Assembly (NCBI GenBank): GCA_021496925.1
Contig: CP053915.1
Span: 1,116,001 to 1,180,000 of the forward strand
Direction of reading: 5' to 3'
Source: Acidovorax sp. YS12
GTDB taxonomy: Bacteria > Pseudomonadota > Gammaproteobacteria > Burkholderiales > Burkholderiaceae_C
DNA length: 64,000 bases
Shown here piece by piece: positions 17,966-26,221 of the stretch. The notes below the pieces were generated by a model. That model was not told where the DNA came from. It worked only from the letters and a program-made list of their open reading frames with translations, and made no database searches. Each line of letters starts with the position of its first letter. Positions within the stretch are counted from its first letter, which is position 1. Both the position numbers and the translations under genes were made by a program.

Positions 17966-18208
17966 ACACATCCGTAAAGCCACAAAGACACATTGACGCA
18001 AAACCCCAGTTCCGTAAACCCATCACGACGGATCTACGGAAACCCGCAAAGCAGCAAATCCACAGATCCAAAAATACGCCAACCCTCAAAGACGGATGAA
18101 CGCTTTCTCGTACTTCCGTACTACGGGGCGAAACAACTCGCACACCGCCCTCACCACCGAAGCCATGAGACAAAAGCGCCCCGCCGAAGCGGGGCGCCGA
18201 GGGCGAAG

Positions 18209-18517
18209 TCAGTCGCCCTTGCTGCGCGACCAGATCAGGTTGTGCCCGCCGTCCTCGCCTTCGACCAGGCGGGCATAGAGAGTGGCTGGGAATGACGGGT
18301 CATCCAGGGTCACTGACAGGTAGGGGCGCTCCGCCTTGCTGAGTTTCTTCCACGCTGCGCCGATCTCCAGCCCGTTGCCGGCGACGACGCGGTAGTCCGG
18401 AGCGTTCTCGCTTGCCTTGTCGCTGGGCACAAGCCGGATCTTGACGTTGAGCGTCAGGGTGCGAACCGTGCCGGTGTAGCTGCCGTTCTGTGTGGTGAAG
18501 GTGCCGATGTTGGCCAT
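18209..18517 (-). CDS. DUF736 protein
   Basis: 102 residues starting MANIGTFTTQNGSYTGTVRT and containing RLVPSDKASENAPDYRV, the defining sequence of DUF736. This is a small protein of unknown function found on almost all Tn4371-type elements and many broad-host plasmids. The start at 18517 is fixed by conservation. A 500-base gap with strong hairpins lies upstream. Confidence 0.9.
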   Translation of the reverse strand: MANIGTFTTQNGSYTGTVRTLTLNVKIRLVPSDKASENAPDYRVVAGNGLEIGAAWKKLSKAERPYLSVTLDDPSFPATLYARLVEGEDGGHNLIWSRSKGD

Positions 18518-18644
18518 GATGAAGTCCTTTCGAGGTTGTCCAGGTCGCGCCCATCGCGGCCTTGGCGTGATCCGATGGGCGAGGGTCGGGCGCGCCGCAT
18601 CCCGCAGCGAAGCACAGGGGCCGCAGCGCAGCGAAGGACCGGGA

Positions 18645-18702
18645 GGCCCGAGAAATTTGCCGCGCGAGGAATCCGCGCAGCGGAGGGGAAATTTGTCGGG
18701 CC
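18645..18702 (-). other. strong hairpin upstream of the DUF736 gene
   Basis: GGCCCGAGAAATTT (18645-18658) pairs with AAATTTGTCGGGCC (18689-18702) over 14 positions with one mismatch. The enclosed 30 bases hold a further GC-rich palindrome (CCGCGC and CGCGC parts). It lies about 130 bases before the DUF736 start in a 504-base gap (18518-19021) without genes. It may be a structured leader or transcription control element; no family is recognised. Confidence 0.5.
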
Positions 18703-19021
18703 GGACGGTTGCGGCGAACAAGCCCGAGGCGGCGCAAACGAAGTGCAGCACCGCCGTGCCCGAGCCAGGATTCACGGCAAATACAAGGCTGCTGTGGGTG
18801 TGATCCTGTGCAGAAAGGATTCATGGCCCCGGTAGCTGGCCGCCTTACCGTCACGCAGCGCTTGCGGCACAGCACCCGAAGCGATTTACGCCAGGCGTCA
18901 CCGAAGCTCAAGCACCCAGCAATTCACGTTGCGGCAGGTACTGCAGCATGTCCTGCGCACGGCTGCGGGAGAAGGTCACGAAGTCGTCCTGGCAGTACAG
19001 ACGCATGCCCACATCCACGGG

Positions 19022-19486
19022 CTATCGCGCCATTCCCACCGGCCGATGTCCACGCTGCAACGCCTCGACCTTGGCCGCGATGCGCGTCTCGATGGCAGTC
19101 CGCTGCACCGCCACCAGCGTGACAGCGGCCTCGCACACGACTTCGCTCGTGTCGCAGGCCTGCACACGGAACGTCGCGCTCCGCTCCCCCATCCGTTCAA
19201 GCCATCCGCGCAGCCGCAGAGAAGACCCCGGCGGGATCGGGCCTCGGTGGTCGATGCGGATCGTTCGGCCCACCACTACTTCAGCCGCATCGACGTGCTG
19301 CTGCATCTCCCGGATGCAGATGGATTCGATCACCGCCACCAGGTAGCCTGTGGCAAGGCATTCAATCAGCCGCTCTGCATACCCGCTGCCGTGAGGCAGC
19401 CGTGCAAACAGCGACTTCGCCGTCTGGTCCGCCGGTACGGTATAGGACTCTTCAAAGAATATCTCGCTGACGCCTTGGTGGTTCAT
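19022..19486 (-). CDS. FlK-like hotdog thioesterase
   Basis: 154 residues from ATG 19486 (MNHQGVSEIFFEE). The hotdog helix LIECLATGYLVAVIESICIR and strand RTIRIDHRGPIPPGSSL resemble fluoroacetyl-CoA thioesterase FlK. The three residues that correspond to the FlK catalytic Thr, Glu and His are Thr46, Glu54 and His80, with the same spacings (8 and 26). It probably hydrolyses an acyl-CoA, but the substrate is unknown. It lies inside the backbone between the DUF736 leader and parB, separated from ParB by a stem-loop. A metabolic enzyme is odd in this position. Confidence 0.75.
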   Translation of the reverse strand: MNHQGVSEIFFEESYTVPADQTAKSLFARLPHGSGYAERLIECLATGYLVAVIESICIREMQQHVDAAEVVVGRTIRIDHRGPIPPGSSLRLRGWLERMGERSATFRVQACDTSEVVCEAAVTLVAVQRTAIETRIAAKVEALQRGHRPVGMAR

Positions 19487-19690
19487 GGGTTGTTTGGGTG
19501 AATTGTCACAAGCCAGATCAGCGCAGGATTGCGGATGATCGGTGCTGTTCGATGCTCCCGTGTCCTGCAGACTCCTCCTACCCACCGCAGCGAGTTCTGG
19601 CGTAGCGCGCCGCTCCGGGCTCAGCGGACTTGGCGCCCCGGAAGTCCCAACGCGCGCGGCAGACCTGCCGCGCGCGTCGCGCCTATTCAA

Positions 19691-19718
19691 GAAGCCCCGG
19701 CTCAACGGCCGGGGCTTC
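19691..19718 (-). terminator. stem-loop just behind the parB gene
   Basis: GAAGCCCCGGC and GCCGGGGCTTC form 11 perfect pairs around a six-base loop, five bases after the parB stop. The following sequence is not T-rich, so termination would be imperfect or factor-assisted. Confidence 0.5.
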
Positions 19719-19722
19719 ATGC

Positions 19723-21771
19723 TCACGCCACAGCGTGTGCGTCTTCGTGGACCTCCGAATCAGCGCTGCCACTGGTATCGACGCTGCCATCGGCATCACC
19801 CCCGACCTCGCGCCCCGCTTCTGTTTCGACTTCGACAGCCGATTCCTGCCCCCTGAACATCACCGGCAACCACCCTGTCCCCTCAGCCAGCCGTTCGGCC
19901 TCGCTCGCAATCTCGCCCTTCTTGAGCTTGCCCAGCCGGTTCACCTGATCGGGCGCAAACACCTGCACCGCTTCAAGTGCCTTGGCTTTCGAGACATGCT
20001 CGAAGTAGCCTGCAGCGGTCGGGGTCCACCAGTCGTGCATGTCGAGGTTCACGGCCTGCGCCAGCGCAGCAGCAGGGATTTCTCCCTCCTGTGAAGCCAG
20101 CGCACCAACCGTGGAAGCCACACACACCGCCAGCAGTGACAGCAGCTCTTGCTGCGGGAAGGCAAGCAGTTCTGCGAACAGCGCGTCCGAGTCGTTGGGC
20201 AGGCGGTGGGCCCACGCCTCCCGCACCTTGCGCATGCCCACGGCTGCGGGGGCATCGGCCATGTCCGGCGCATGCAATCCAAGCCCATCCTGGGGTGTCG
20301 CAGAAATGTTGAGTGCCGAGTCTCCCACCCCATAGCTCTCCACGATTACCCGAAGTGCAAGGCGATGCACCAGGGCCACCAGTGCAACGTGGGGATGCCG
20401 CGCCACCTCGGCCTGCAGCGCTGCCGTGCGGTGCGCGCTCAGGCGCTTGGCCAGTTTCTCCGAGATTCCGGACTTGACTGGCTCGTCGGTGTCGGCATCC
20501 GAGTTGCCGCCCGCCCCGCCCTCCTCCTGCCGCGCCTGATCCCGCAGGGCCTTGGCCTGTTCCTCCCGCAGCAGGCCACGATGCACCACCACCCCGCCCA
20601 TGGAATCGACCGACACGATGGCACCGGCCAGCGCCACCACGGCAGCCGGGTATTCGACCAGTTGGCGTTCCACGGCCTCCAGTTCATTGCCAAGTACGTC
20701 CATGGCGTCGTGCAGCGCCTGCGCCTGCTCGTCGGTCATGTCCTCATTCTCGTCGTCCAGTTGCTCCTGCAGCTTCGCCTGCTGGTCTTCCAGCTTGGCG
20801 ATGCGCTTGGCCTCGGTCTTGGTGGGTTCCCGGCGTGTGCTCCGCGCCCGCTGGAACTGGTAGAGGTCGGATGCGGTGGCTCGCGGCGCCGCATCCACCC
20901 AGACCCAGCCTTCGGCGCGCACCCGTTCAGCCAGCGGGGCAAGCTTGTCCCGCGCCAAGGAGTCCAGCAGTGCACCATCGGTCAGGAAGATGCCGTTGTG
21001 ATCATCCGCGAACAGATCGCGCCGGACGCCGCCGCCTGCCTGTTCGTACGCCTCCAGCCCGACAAAGTGCGCCACCGCATCGCGGCTGGCGTCAATCTCC
21101 TCGCTGGTCAGGTGATCGCGCAGCGCTTCGGGGCTGCGCTGCCACTGCAGCGAATCGTAAAACGCTGCTTCCTGCGCCGCATGGTCGTCGGTGATGGCCA
21201 GCGCCATCAACTGCTCCAGCGTCACGGCCTGCGTTTGGAAATCCACCAGCAGCCGGGGCGAGACGTTGGCAAGCTTCAGGCGCCTCTGCACTACCAACGG
21301 CGTCACACCGAAATCGGCGGCGATGTCCTCCACGGGCCTGCCTTCGGCCACAAGGTCTTTCCAGGCGAACAGTTCTTCGATGGGCGACATGGCCTCGCGC
21401 TGGACGTTTTCGGTCAAGCTGACGGTGCGGGCCGCATCATCCTGCACCAGCAGGCAATAAACCTCATGGTCCTTCGCCAGCTTGCGGCGCTTGACCAGCA
21501 GTTTGAGCGCAGCCAGACGACGGCGCCCGGCCACCACATCGTAATGCTCGCCATCTGGCGCGGCCACCACGGTGAGGTTTTGCAGCAGGCCCACACGCAG
21601 GATGCTTGATGCGAGTTCGGGAATCGACGTGCCGCCGCTCTTGCGCACGTTGCGGCTGGAGGGCCGCAGCTTGGACAGTGGGATCAGCAGCAGTTCCTGC
21701 GAAGCCGCCATGGTGATGGCGGTGCTGCCCGTGGCGATGGCATGGGTTTCCTGAAAGGTAGCGGTGTTCAT
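19723..21771 (-). CDS. parB: large ParB/RepB-type DNA-binding protein
   Basis: 682 residues from ATG 21771 with AGGAG. The N-terminal ParB nuclease-like domain shows LIPLSKLRPSSRNVRKSGG, VVAGRRRLAALKLL and LTENVQREAMSPIEE, followed by the HTH (IAADFGVTPLVVQRRLKLAN). A long C-terminal part holds a coiled coil (TKTEAKRIAKLEDQQAKLQE near residue 330) and an acidic end. Long ParB proteins of this kind are typical of Tn4371-like elements and lie apart from parA. They probably serve partition or regulation of the element. It follows DUF932 by 94 bases. Confidence 0.88.
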   Translation of the reverse strand: MNTATFQETHAIATGSTAITMAASQELLLIPLSKLRPSSRNVRKSGGTSIPELASSILRVGLLQNLTVVAAPDGEHYDVVAGRRRLAALKLLVKRRKLAKDHEVYCLLVQDDAARTVSLTENVQREAMSPIEELFAWKDLVAEGRPVEDIAADFGVTPLVVQRRLKLANVSPRLLVDFQTQAVTLEQLMALAITDDHAAQEAAFYDSLQWQRSPEALRDHLTSEEIDASRDAVAHFVGLEAYEQAGGGVRRDLFADDHNGIFLTDGALLDSLARDKLAPLAERVRAEGWVWVDAAPRATASDLYQFQRARSTRREPTKTEAKRIAKLEDQQAKLQEQLDDENEDMTDEQAQALHDAMDVLGNELEAVERQLVEYPAAVVALAGAIVSVDSMGGVVVHRGLLREEQAKALRDQARQEEGGAGGNSDADTDEPVKSGISEKLAKRLSAHRTAALQAEVARHPHVALVALVHRLALRVIVESYGVGDSALNISATPQDGLGLHAPDMADAPAAVGMRKVREAWAHRLPNDSDALFAELLAFPQQELLSLLAVCVASTVGALASQEGEIPAAALAQAVNLDMHDWWTPTAAGYFEHVSKAKALEAVQVFAPDQVNRLGKLKKGEIASEAERLAEGTGWLPVMFRGQESAVEVETEAGREVGGDADGSVDTSGSADSEVHEDAHAVA

Positions 21772-21865
21772 GATGAAGCTCCTATCGGTCAAAGAAAGGG
21801 AAAGAAAAAAGGGAAGCGAGACAAACAAGGGATGACAGGAGGGGCAGCCCCCCTCCGGCCGGAAC

Positions 21866-22693
21866 TCAGGCCTTGAGCTGGCGCATGCCATCAGCCAGCA
21901 GCCACAGGGCGCGGTTCAGGCGCAGGTTCTGATCGATACCCTGCACGGGCCGGGTGCTCTGGCGGCGTCCGTTGGCGGCGCGGGCGCGCAGGCCGCCCTT
22001 GATGAGGTTTTCTTGGGTGCGGTTGAACACGCTCCACAGGTCGCGGCGGTCGTCGTCCGTGCGGCGGGGCATCAGGATTTGCGTTTCCGTGATGGGCGCA
22101 GGCTTGGCCGGGTCGTCGTACTTGAGGGTCAGGGCTGCGCGGGCAAACACCTCCGACTCCCCGGCGTCCAGGGTGATCGCCTGCATGGATTCGCGGGACT
22201 GCTGCGCCTGACCGAAGCCATTCAGGACTTCATACGCGCCCTCGATGACCTGCCCTGCCACATCGCCCTTGTGGGGCACGCGCACATCGGCCACGGTGTC
22301 GCCGCACACCAGCCCGTTCTGGCAGACGAAGCGGAACATGCCCGCCAGCATCTGGTAGCTGCTGGTCCCGTCATGCGAGTTGAGCAGGATGATTTCGTTG
22401 GCTTCGCGGCCATTGATCTGGCTGGCGTGGCGCAGCCGGACCATGTGCTTGGTGAAGTCGCGCCGCCCCTCCTGGCGCACACGGGTCTGGCAGACCATGA
22501 AGGGTTGGAAGCCCTCCCCTCTCAGTTCCTGCAGCACTGTGGCCGTGGGGATGTAGCTGTAGCGTTCGGAGCGGCTGCCGTGCGGGGCCTGCGCGAAGAT
22601 GGACGGGGCCACGGCCCTGATCTGGTCGTCCGACAAGGGATGCTCGGAACGCAGCACCGGTGATTGCGGTGCGAAACGGGATGCGAGTTGCAT
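21866..22693 (-). CDS. DUF932 family protein
   Basis: 275 residues from ATG 22693. YSYIPTATVLQELRGEGFQP, HMVRLRHASQING, EIILLNSHDGTSSYQMLAGM and FRFVCQNGLVCGD are hallmarks of DUF932 (YubP/phage-plasmid protein), a conserved element protein of unknown role that often travels with antirestriction genes. Its 630-base upstream region contains the 21-bp inverted repeat and repeat R2 listed here. Confidence 0.85.
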   Translation of the reverse strand: MQLASRFAPQSPVLRSEHPLSDDQIRAVAPSIFAQAPHGSRSERYSYIPTATVLQELRGEGFQPFMVCQTRVRQEGRRDFTKHMVRLRHASQINGREANEIILLNSHDGTSSYQMLAGMFRFVCQNGLVCGDTVADVRVPHKGDVAGQVIEGAYEVLNGFGQAQQSRESMQAITLDAGESEVFARAALTLKYDDPAKPAPITETQILMPRRTDDDRRDLWSVFNRTQENLIKGGLRARAANGRRQSTRPVQGIDQNLRLNRALWLLADGMRQLKA

Positions 22694-22850
22694 GGTGATT
22701 TCTCCTGACGAAGTTGGCTGTTGAAAAAGCCTCACCGGATTCCTAGATTCAGAGCCCTCTTCGGGCTTCCGGTGGGGTCGGCACGAAGAACCCGGTTGGC
22801 CTCGTTGCCACCGTCTTTCCTGAGTTCATCGCCCGCGACGGTCAGGAGCG

Positions 22851-22949
22851 CGCGGCCGGGTGCCGTCAAGGAAACAAGCGCAGGGTGGGTGCGGCCCGCA
22901 GGCGCAGCCGAGGACACGGCCCGGCGCGCCTTGACGGCACCCGGCCGCG
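22851..22949 (-). other. 21-bp perfect inverted repeat in the DUF932 leader
   Basis: Bases 22851-22871 and 22929-22949 are perfectly complementary over 21 positions (sharing the core GGGTGCCGTCAAGG), with a 57-base GC-rich interior. The structure ends about 160 bases upstream of the DUF932 start. As RNA it would form a very stable stem carrying an internal subdomain. A regulatory RNA leader, a protein site or an inactive transposon end are all possible. Confidence 0.65.
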
Positions 22950-23061
22950 GGCTACAGTCGCGAGCAAGGTGATGGATTCAGGAAAGATGGCTGGACAGGC
23001 AATGGCCCGATCTCCACGCCGACCCCACGCAAGCGAAGCGCGCAGCGCCGCAGACGCGAAG

Positions 23062-23305
23062 GCCGATCCGGCACGGCCGGTTCGGCGGTATCCCAGGGGC
23101 GCCAAGCCCAGCGCGGCGGGGATGGGCTGCACAGCCGATCCCCTGGAGGCAAGCGCAGCGCGCAGGCCCGGGTCAACGAGCCGGGTCGAAGGCGTCAGCC
23201 AAGCGCAGCGAGGGAACGATGGAGGCACGGAAGGGGCGAGACACCACAGGCGGCTCGATGCACGGCACGACAGCGCGGCCGGCCCTGTTCATAGGCCGGA
23301 GACGC
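23062..23305 (-). repeat. long imperfect non-coding repeat R2
   Basis: About 244 bases related to R1 at 17758-17965, with an insertion in the middle of the copy. Shared blocks include GGTTCGGCGGTATCC, GCGCCAAGCCCAGCGCGGCG and GCACGGCACG. Conservation of blocks with compensating changes between them would indicate a structured RNA; this has not been tested. Confidence 0.65.
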
Positions 23306-23378
23306 GCAGACCAAGCATCCTCTTTCCATGCAAGAAGTCATACCCCCACAAATAGCGGCCAGCGTTCACCTGGGCACA

Positions 23379-23594
23379 ATGGCACCTGCCATGGAAATCC
23401 AAGAACTACAGGACGAAGACCTGATGGCCCAGGCCCGTGAATGGCGGCTGCGGGCGCTGCGCGGGGAAAAGGAAGCTCGCGGCATGGCGCACGAGCTGGA
23501 ACGCGAAGTGCGCAGGCGGTTTGGCAATCCCAAGCCGAGACGCAGCACTCGCTCAAAGAGGTGCGCGTGCTGGGAGAGCTACCGTAAGGACTGA
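23379..23594 (+). CDS. small conserved element protein, possibly truncated
   Basis: About 71 residues (MAPAMEIQELQDEDLMAQAR, then REWRLRALRGEKEARGMAHE in overlapping continuation). The charged, helical sequence and its plus-strand placement after DUF932 resemble a small hypothetical protein of Tn4371-type elements. The Cys/Arg-rich end may result from a frameshift. The start could also be 23328 or 23391. Function unknown. The following 270 bases to 23864 show no gene. Confidence 0.5.
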   Translation: MAPAMEIQELQDEDLMAQAREWRLRALRGEKEARGMAHELEREVRRRFGNPKPRRSTRSKRCACWESYRKD

Positions 23595-23864
23595 GCAGCG
23601 CTGGATGCCTTGAACCACTGCATCCCTCACATCAGCAAAAAACCAGCGCAGCCAAGAACAGTCGATCACCAGCTAGTCAATCATCAGGCTCGATAGGAAC
23701 AGACTTCGCAGAGACCTGTCCCCCGTCACCTGAGAGCAACCCATCCAGGGCTTGCAACCAGGCGCCGGAGCAGGCGGATGCCCGGACCTCAGGTCATCTC
23801 GTACGGGAGAGCACTGGACTCCGATCCGTTCCGCAGAGGTGCACAAGGCAAACCCCAGAAAACC

Positions 23865-25103
23865 TCACTCGGGCCACCACAGCGGCCGATCCGGCGCCCC
23901 GCCTTCGGCCCGCAACGCGTCGGCAAGCCCATGCACGGGATCCTTGAGACTGCCTCGCACCAGGGCGATCCATGTATGCAGGATCTCGTCCTCTGACTTG
24001 TCACCTGCGATCACCTCCAGGCGGGACAGCATGTCCAGAACACGGTGATAGTCTCCAAGCGCCTCGCCAACGGCAAGGGCGCGCGGTAGCTGGGATGCCC
24101 GGGCTTCCCGGCGCTTGGCGCGGGCCTCTTCGGCGGCGGCCGCGATATGGCGTGCGAGATCGGCTTCCTGCCGCACCTTCGCCCGCATGGCGGCTTCCTC
24201 GGCAACGAGCTTCGAGCGAAGCGCTTCTGCCTCAGGAAATGCGATCAGGGCCTGCGTGATCTCGGGGAGGCGTTTCTCCATCTGCTCCCGGGTCCCCGTC
24301 CACTGGCGGGCAATGGCGCTCCAGTCTCGCTCCAGCTTCAGCTTGTAGGCATCGAGGGCCCTGTACTCCGCAGGCTCATAGAAGACGCCCTTGCGCGGGG
24401 GCTTGATGATTTTTTGCGCCTGCTCGGCGAAGTTCAGGCAAATCGAGCCCCCTGCCCTGCGGATCTCGACCGTGTTACGGGAGCCCTTGCCGCTGGCAAC
24501 GACCTGGCAACCTCCCGCGATGAGTCCACGAAGCAGCGCCTCGTGGAAACGAAGAATCCAGTCAATGTTGGCCGTCGTGGCGGTGATGCGCAGGCAGCCT
24601 TCGTCAGTGATGTACCGTCCCATCGACATGTGGTGTCCCGTGACGCCGCCGAAGAAAGGCCGCCCCTGAGCCGCAGCACGTTCCCTGTCCCGCGCCCGCT
24701 TCTGCTCCTCACGCTCGATGGACTGGAAGAAGCGGGCCGTCCTGGCCACCAGCGGATGGCAATTGTCGAGCGACGTCGGTATTTCGATGGGCGACACGGC
24801 GATGCCGTCTTTCGCGCGTGAGAAGGTTTGCCGGACCTGCTGGAGTCTCGTCGCGTCCTCCGAGCGCTCCGCCGTTGTGTCCTTGTCCGGCAAAGGGATC
24901 ACAGAGTCCATTTCAGCCGGTGGCAATGGTGTGGGGAGACTGGGCTTTCCAGCCGCATGGCGGGTCCAGAAGCCGACAGGCGGCACAGGAATGTTGTACC
25001 TGCGGCAGAGTTTGGACAGGCCGACGTCCGACAAGCCCAATTGAGGTCCCAGATGCCGGAGCGGCGTTTTCCAGACCAGCCCATAAAGTTCTGAACGCTT
25101 CAC
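23865..25103 (-). CDS. unknown protein with N-terminal helix-turn-helix
   Basis: 412 residues from a GTG start at 25103, chosen because GAGGAGG lies five bases upstream. The start KRSELYGLVWKTPLRHLGPQ, followed by LGLSDVGLSKLCRRYNIPVP and PPVGFWTRHAAGK, is a recurring N-terminal HTH-like module of uncharacterised proteins on mobile elements. The rest holds a long Ala/Glu/Arg-rich helical segment (about 290-360). It is the first gene of the accessory island, downstream of the NYN-LOTUS gene. Function unknown. Confidence 0.65.
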   Translation of the reverse strand: MKRSELYGLVWKTPLRHLGPQLGLSDVGLSKLCRRYNIPVPPVGFWTRHAAGKPSLPTPLPPAEMDSVIPLPDKDTTAERSEDATRLQQVRQTFSRAKDGIAVSPIEIPTSLDNCHPLVARTARFFQSIEREEQKRARDRERAAAQGRPFFGGVTGHHMSMGRYITDEGCLRITATTANIDWILRFHEALLRGLIAGGCQVVASGKGSRNTVEIRRAGGSICLNFAEQAQKIIKPPRKGVFYEPAEYRALDAYKLKLERDWSAIARQWTGTREQMEKRLPEITQALIAFPEAEALRSKLVAEEAAMRAKVRQEADLARHIAAAAEEARAKRREARASQLPRALAVGEALGDYHRVLDMLSRLEVIAGDKSEDEILHTWIALVRGSLKDPVHGLADALRAEGGAPDRPLWWPE

Positions 25104-25176
25104 CAACACCTCCTCGGGTACGACACGAAAGAACGCACCAGCGCTGACCCGGACCAGAGCCCTACACGCGCGATGC

Positions 25177-25971
25177 CTACGCCTCCGGGGCACTCTCCGT
25201 CTTGGGCTGCAGGCTCACCGACCAATGCCCTCCCGGCTCCTGCTGCGGCGCCAGCAGGTCGTACGTCTTCACCATGTTCAACAACCCGGAGTGCCCGTAA
25301 GTCTGTGGAGAGAAGGCCGGATCGGTACGCTTGAGGTATTGGCCGAGGGCGCCAAGGCCCACCTTGCCCTCCGATGTATCGCTGGCAAGAAGCGCCACGG
25401 CTTCCACAAGAAAGCGTGGCCTGCGCTTGACCACAAGCTTGGGAGGCTCCTGCTTGGCCTGATCGGCGTGTGGAGGCTCCGGTTTCGCCGCGGGCTTTTG
25501 AGCAGAGTCGAGGACCTGCTCGACCGGCGGCGCGGGACGGACCCATTCGAAGAACTGGTCGCTGGCGTTGCGCAACGCATCGGGCGTCTTGGGCTCACCG
25601 ACGATGCACACCGTCGCTCCACGCTCTCGCAGCTTGCGGCACAGGTAGGCGAAATCGGAATCGCTGGTGACCAGGCAGAAGGTGTCTGCCCTTGCATCGA
25701 AAAGCGCTTCCAACGCGTCCAGCGCCAGCGCGATGTCAGCGGTGTTCTTGCCAGCCGCATACTGGTATTGCAGGCAAGGCGTAAATGCCAGGCGCACCAA
25801 GGCATCCTGCCATCTATTGGCCAGCGTGGCCTGGTTGCCATAGCCGCGACGCAGCACGACACGACCAAACTGGGCAACCATGCGCAGCGCATGTTCAAGG
25901 ATTTCAGGCGAGACGTTGTCGCAGTCGACCAGCACCGCAACGCGGGTCTCTGTGGTGGGGCTGTTATTCAT
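25177..25971 (-). CDS. NYN-domain ribonuclease-like protein with C-terminal LOTUS/OST-HTH domain
   Basis: 264 residues from ATG 25971. The NYN (PIN-like, LabA) domain shows VAVLVDCDNVSPEILEHAL, KNTADIALALDALEAL and CLVTSDSDFAYLCRKL, which supply the conserved metal-binding aspartates. The C-terminal 75 residues (LGALGQYLKRTDPAFSPQTY, GHSGLLNMVKTYDLL) form a LOTUS-type RNA-binding domain. The family is predicted to cut RNA and is often found near defence genes. Start is uncertain: 25983 and 26073 are in frame and none has a strong ribosome site. Confidence 0.8.
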   Translation of the reverse strand: MNNSPTTETRVAVLVDCDNVSPEILEHALRMVAQFGRVVLRRGYGNQATLANRWQDALVRLAFTPCLQYQYAAGKNTADIALALDALEALFDARADTFCLVTSDSDFAYLCRKLRERGATVCIVGEPKTPDALRNASDQFFEWVRPAPPVEQVLDSAQKPAAKPEPPHADQAKQEPPKLVVKRRPRFLVEAVALLASDTSEGKVGLGALGQYLKRTDPAFSPQTYGHSGLLNMVKTYDLLAPQQEPGGHWSVSLQPKTESAPEA

Positions 25972-26221
25972 CCGGATTGCCATGCAGGATTTTTTTGACC
26001 CCACACGGTAGCCGATTTCAAGCGCTTCCCCGTAAACAATATGTTCGGTCTGATCTCTGGTTGGAAATCGCATTTGAATTGGGCGCCCATTGATCTCAGC
26101 CGTCGCCTTCAGGCTGGCTGCAGCCGTTCAAATCCTGATCTCGAATGGATGATGACGCTAGGAGCAGTCAGTGGTCGGTCATGAAAAATTCGGTTTTTGC
26201 GAGACGGACTGCCCAATACCA

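Noticed and set aside
20149..21609. 486-codon plus-strand frame opposite parB
   Set aside because: Antisense shadow of a gene with clear ParB motifs and ribosome site.
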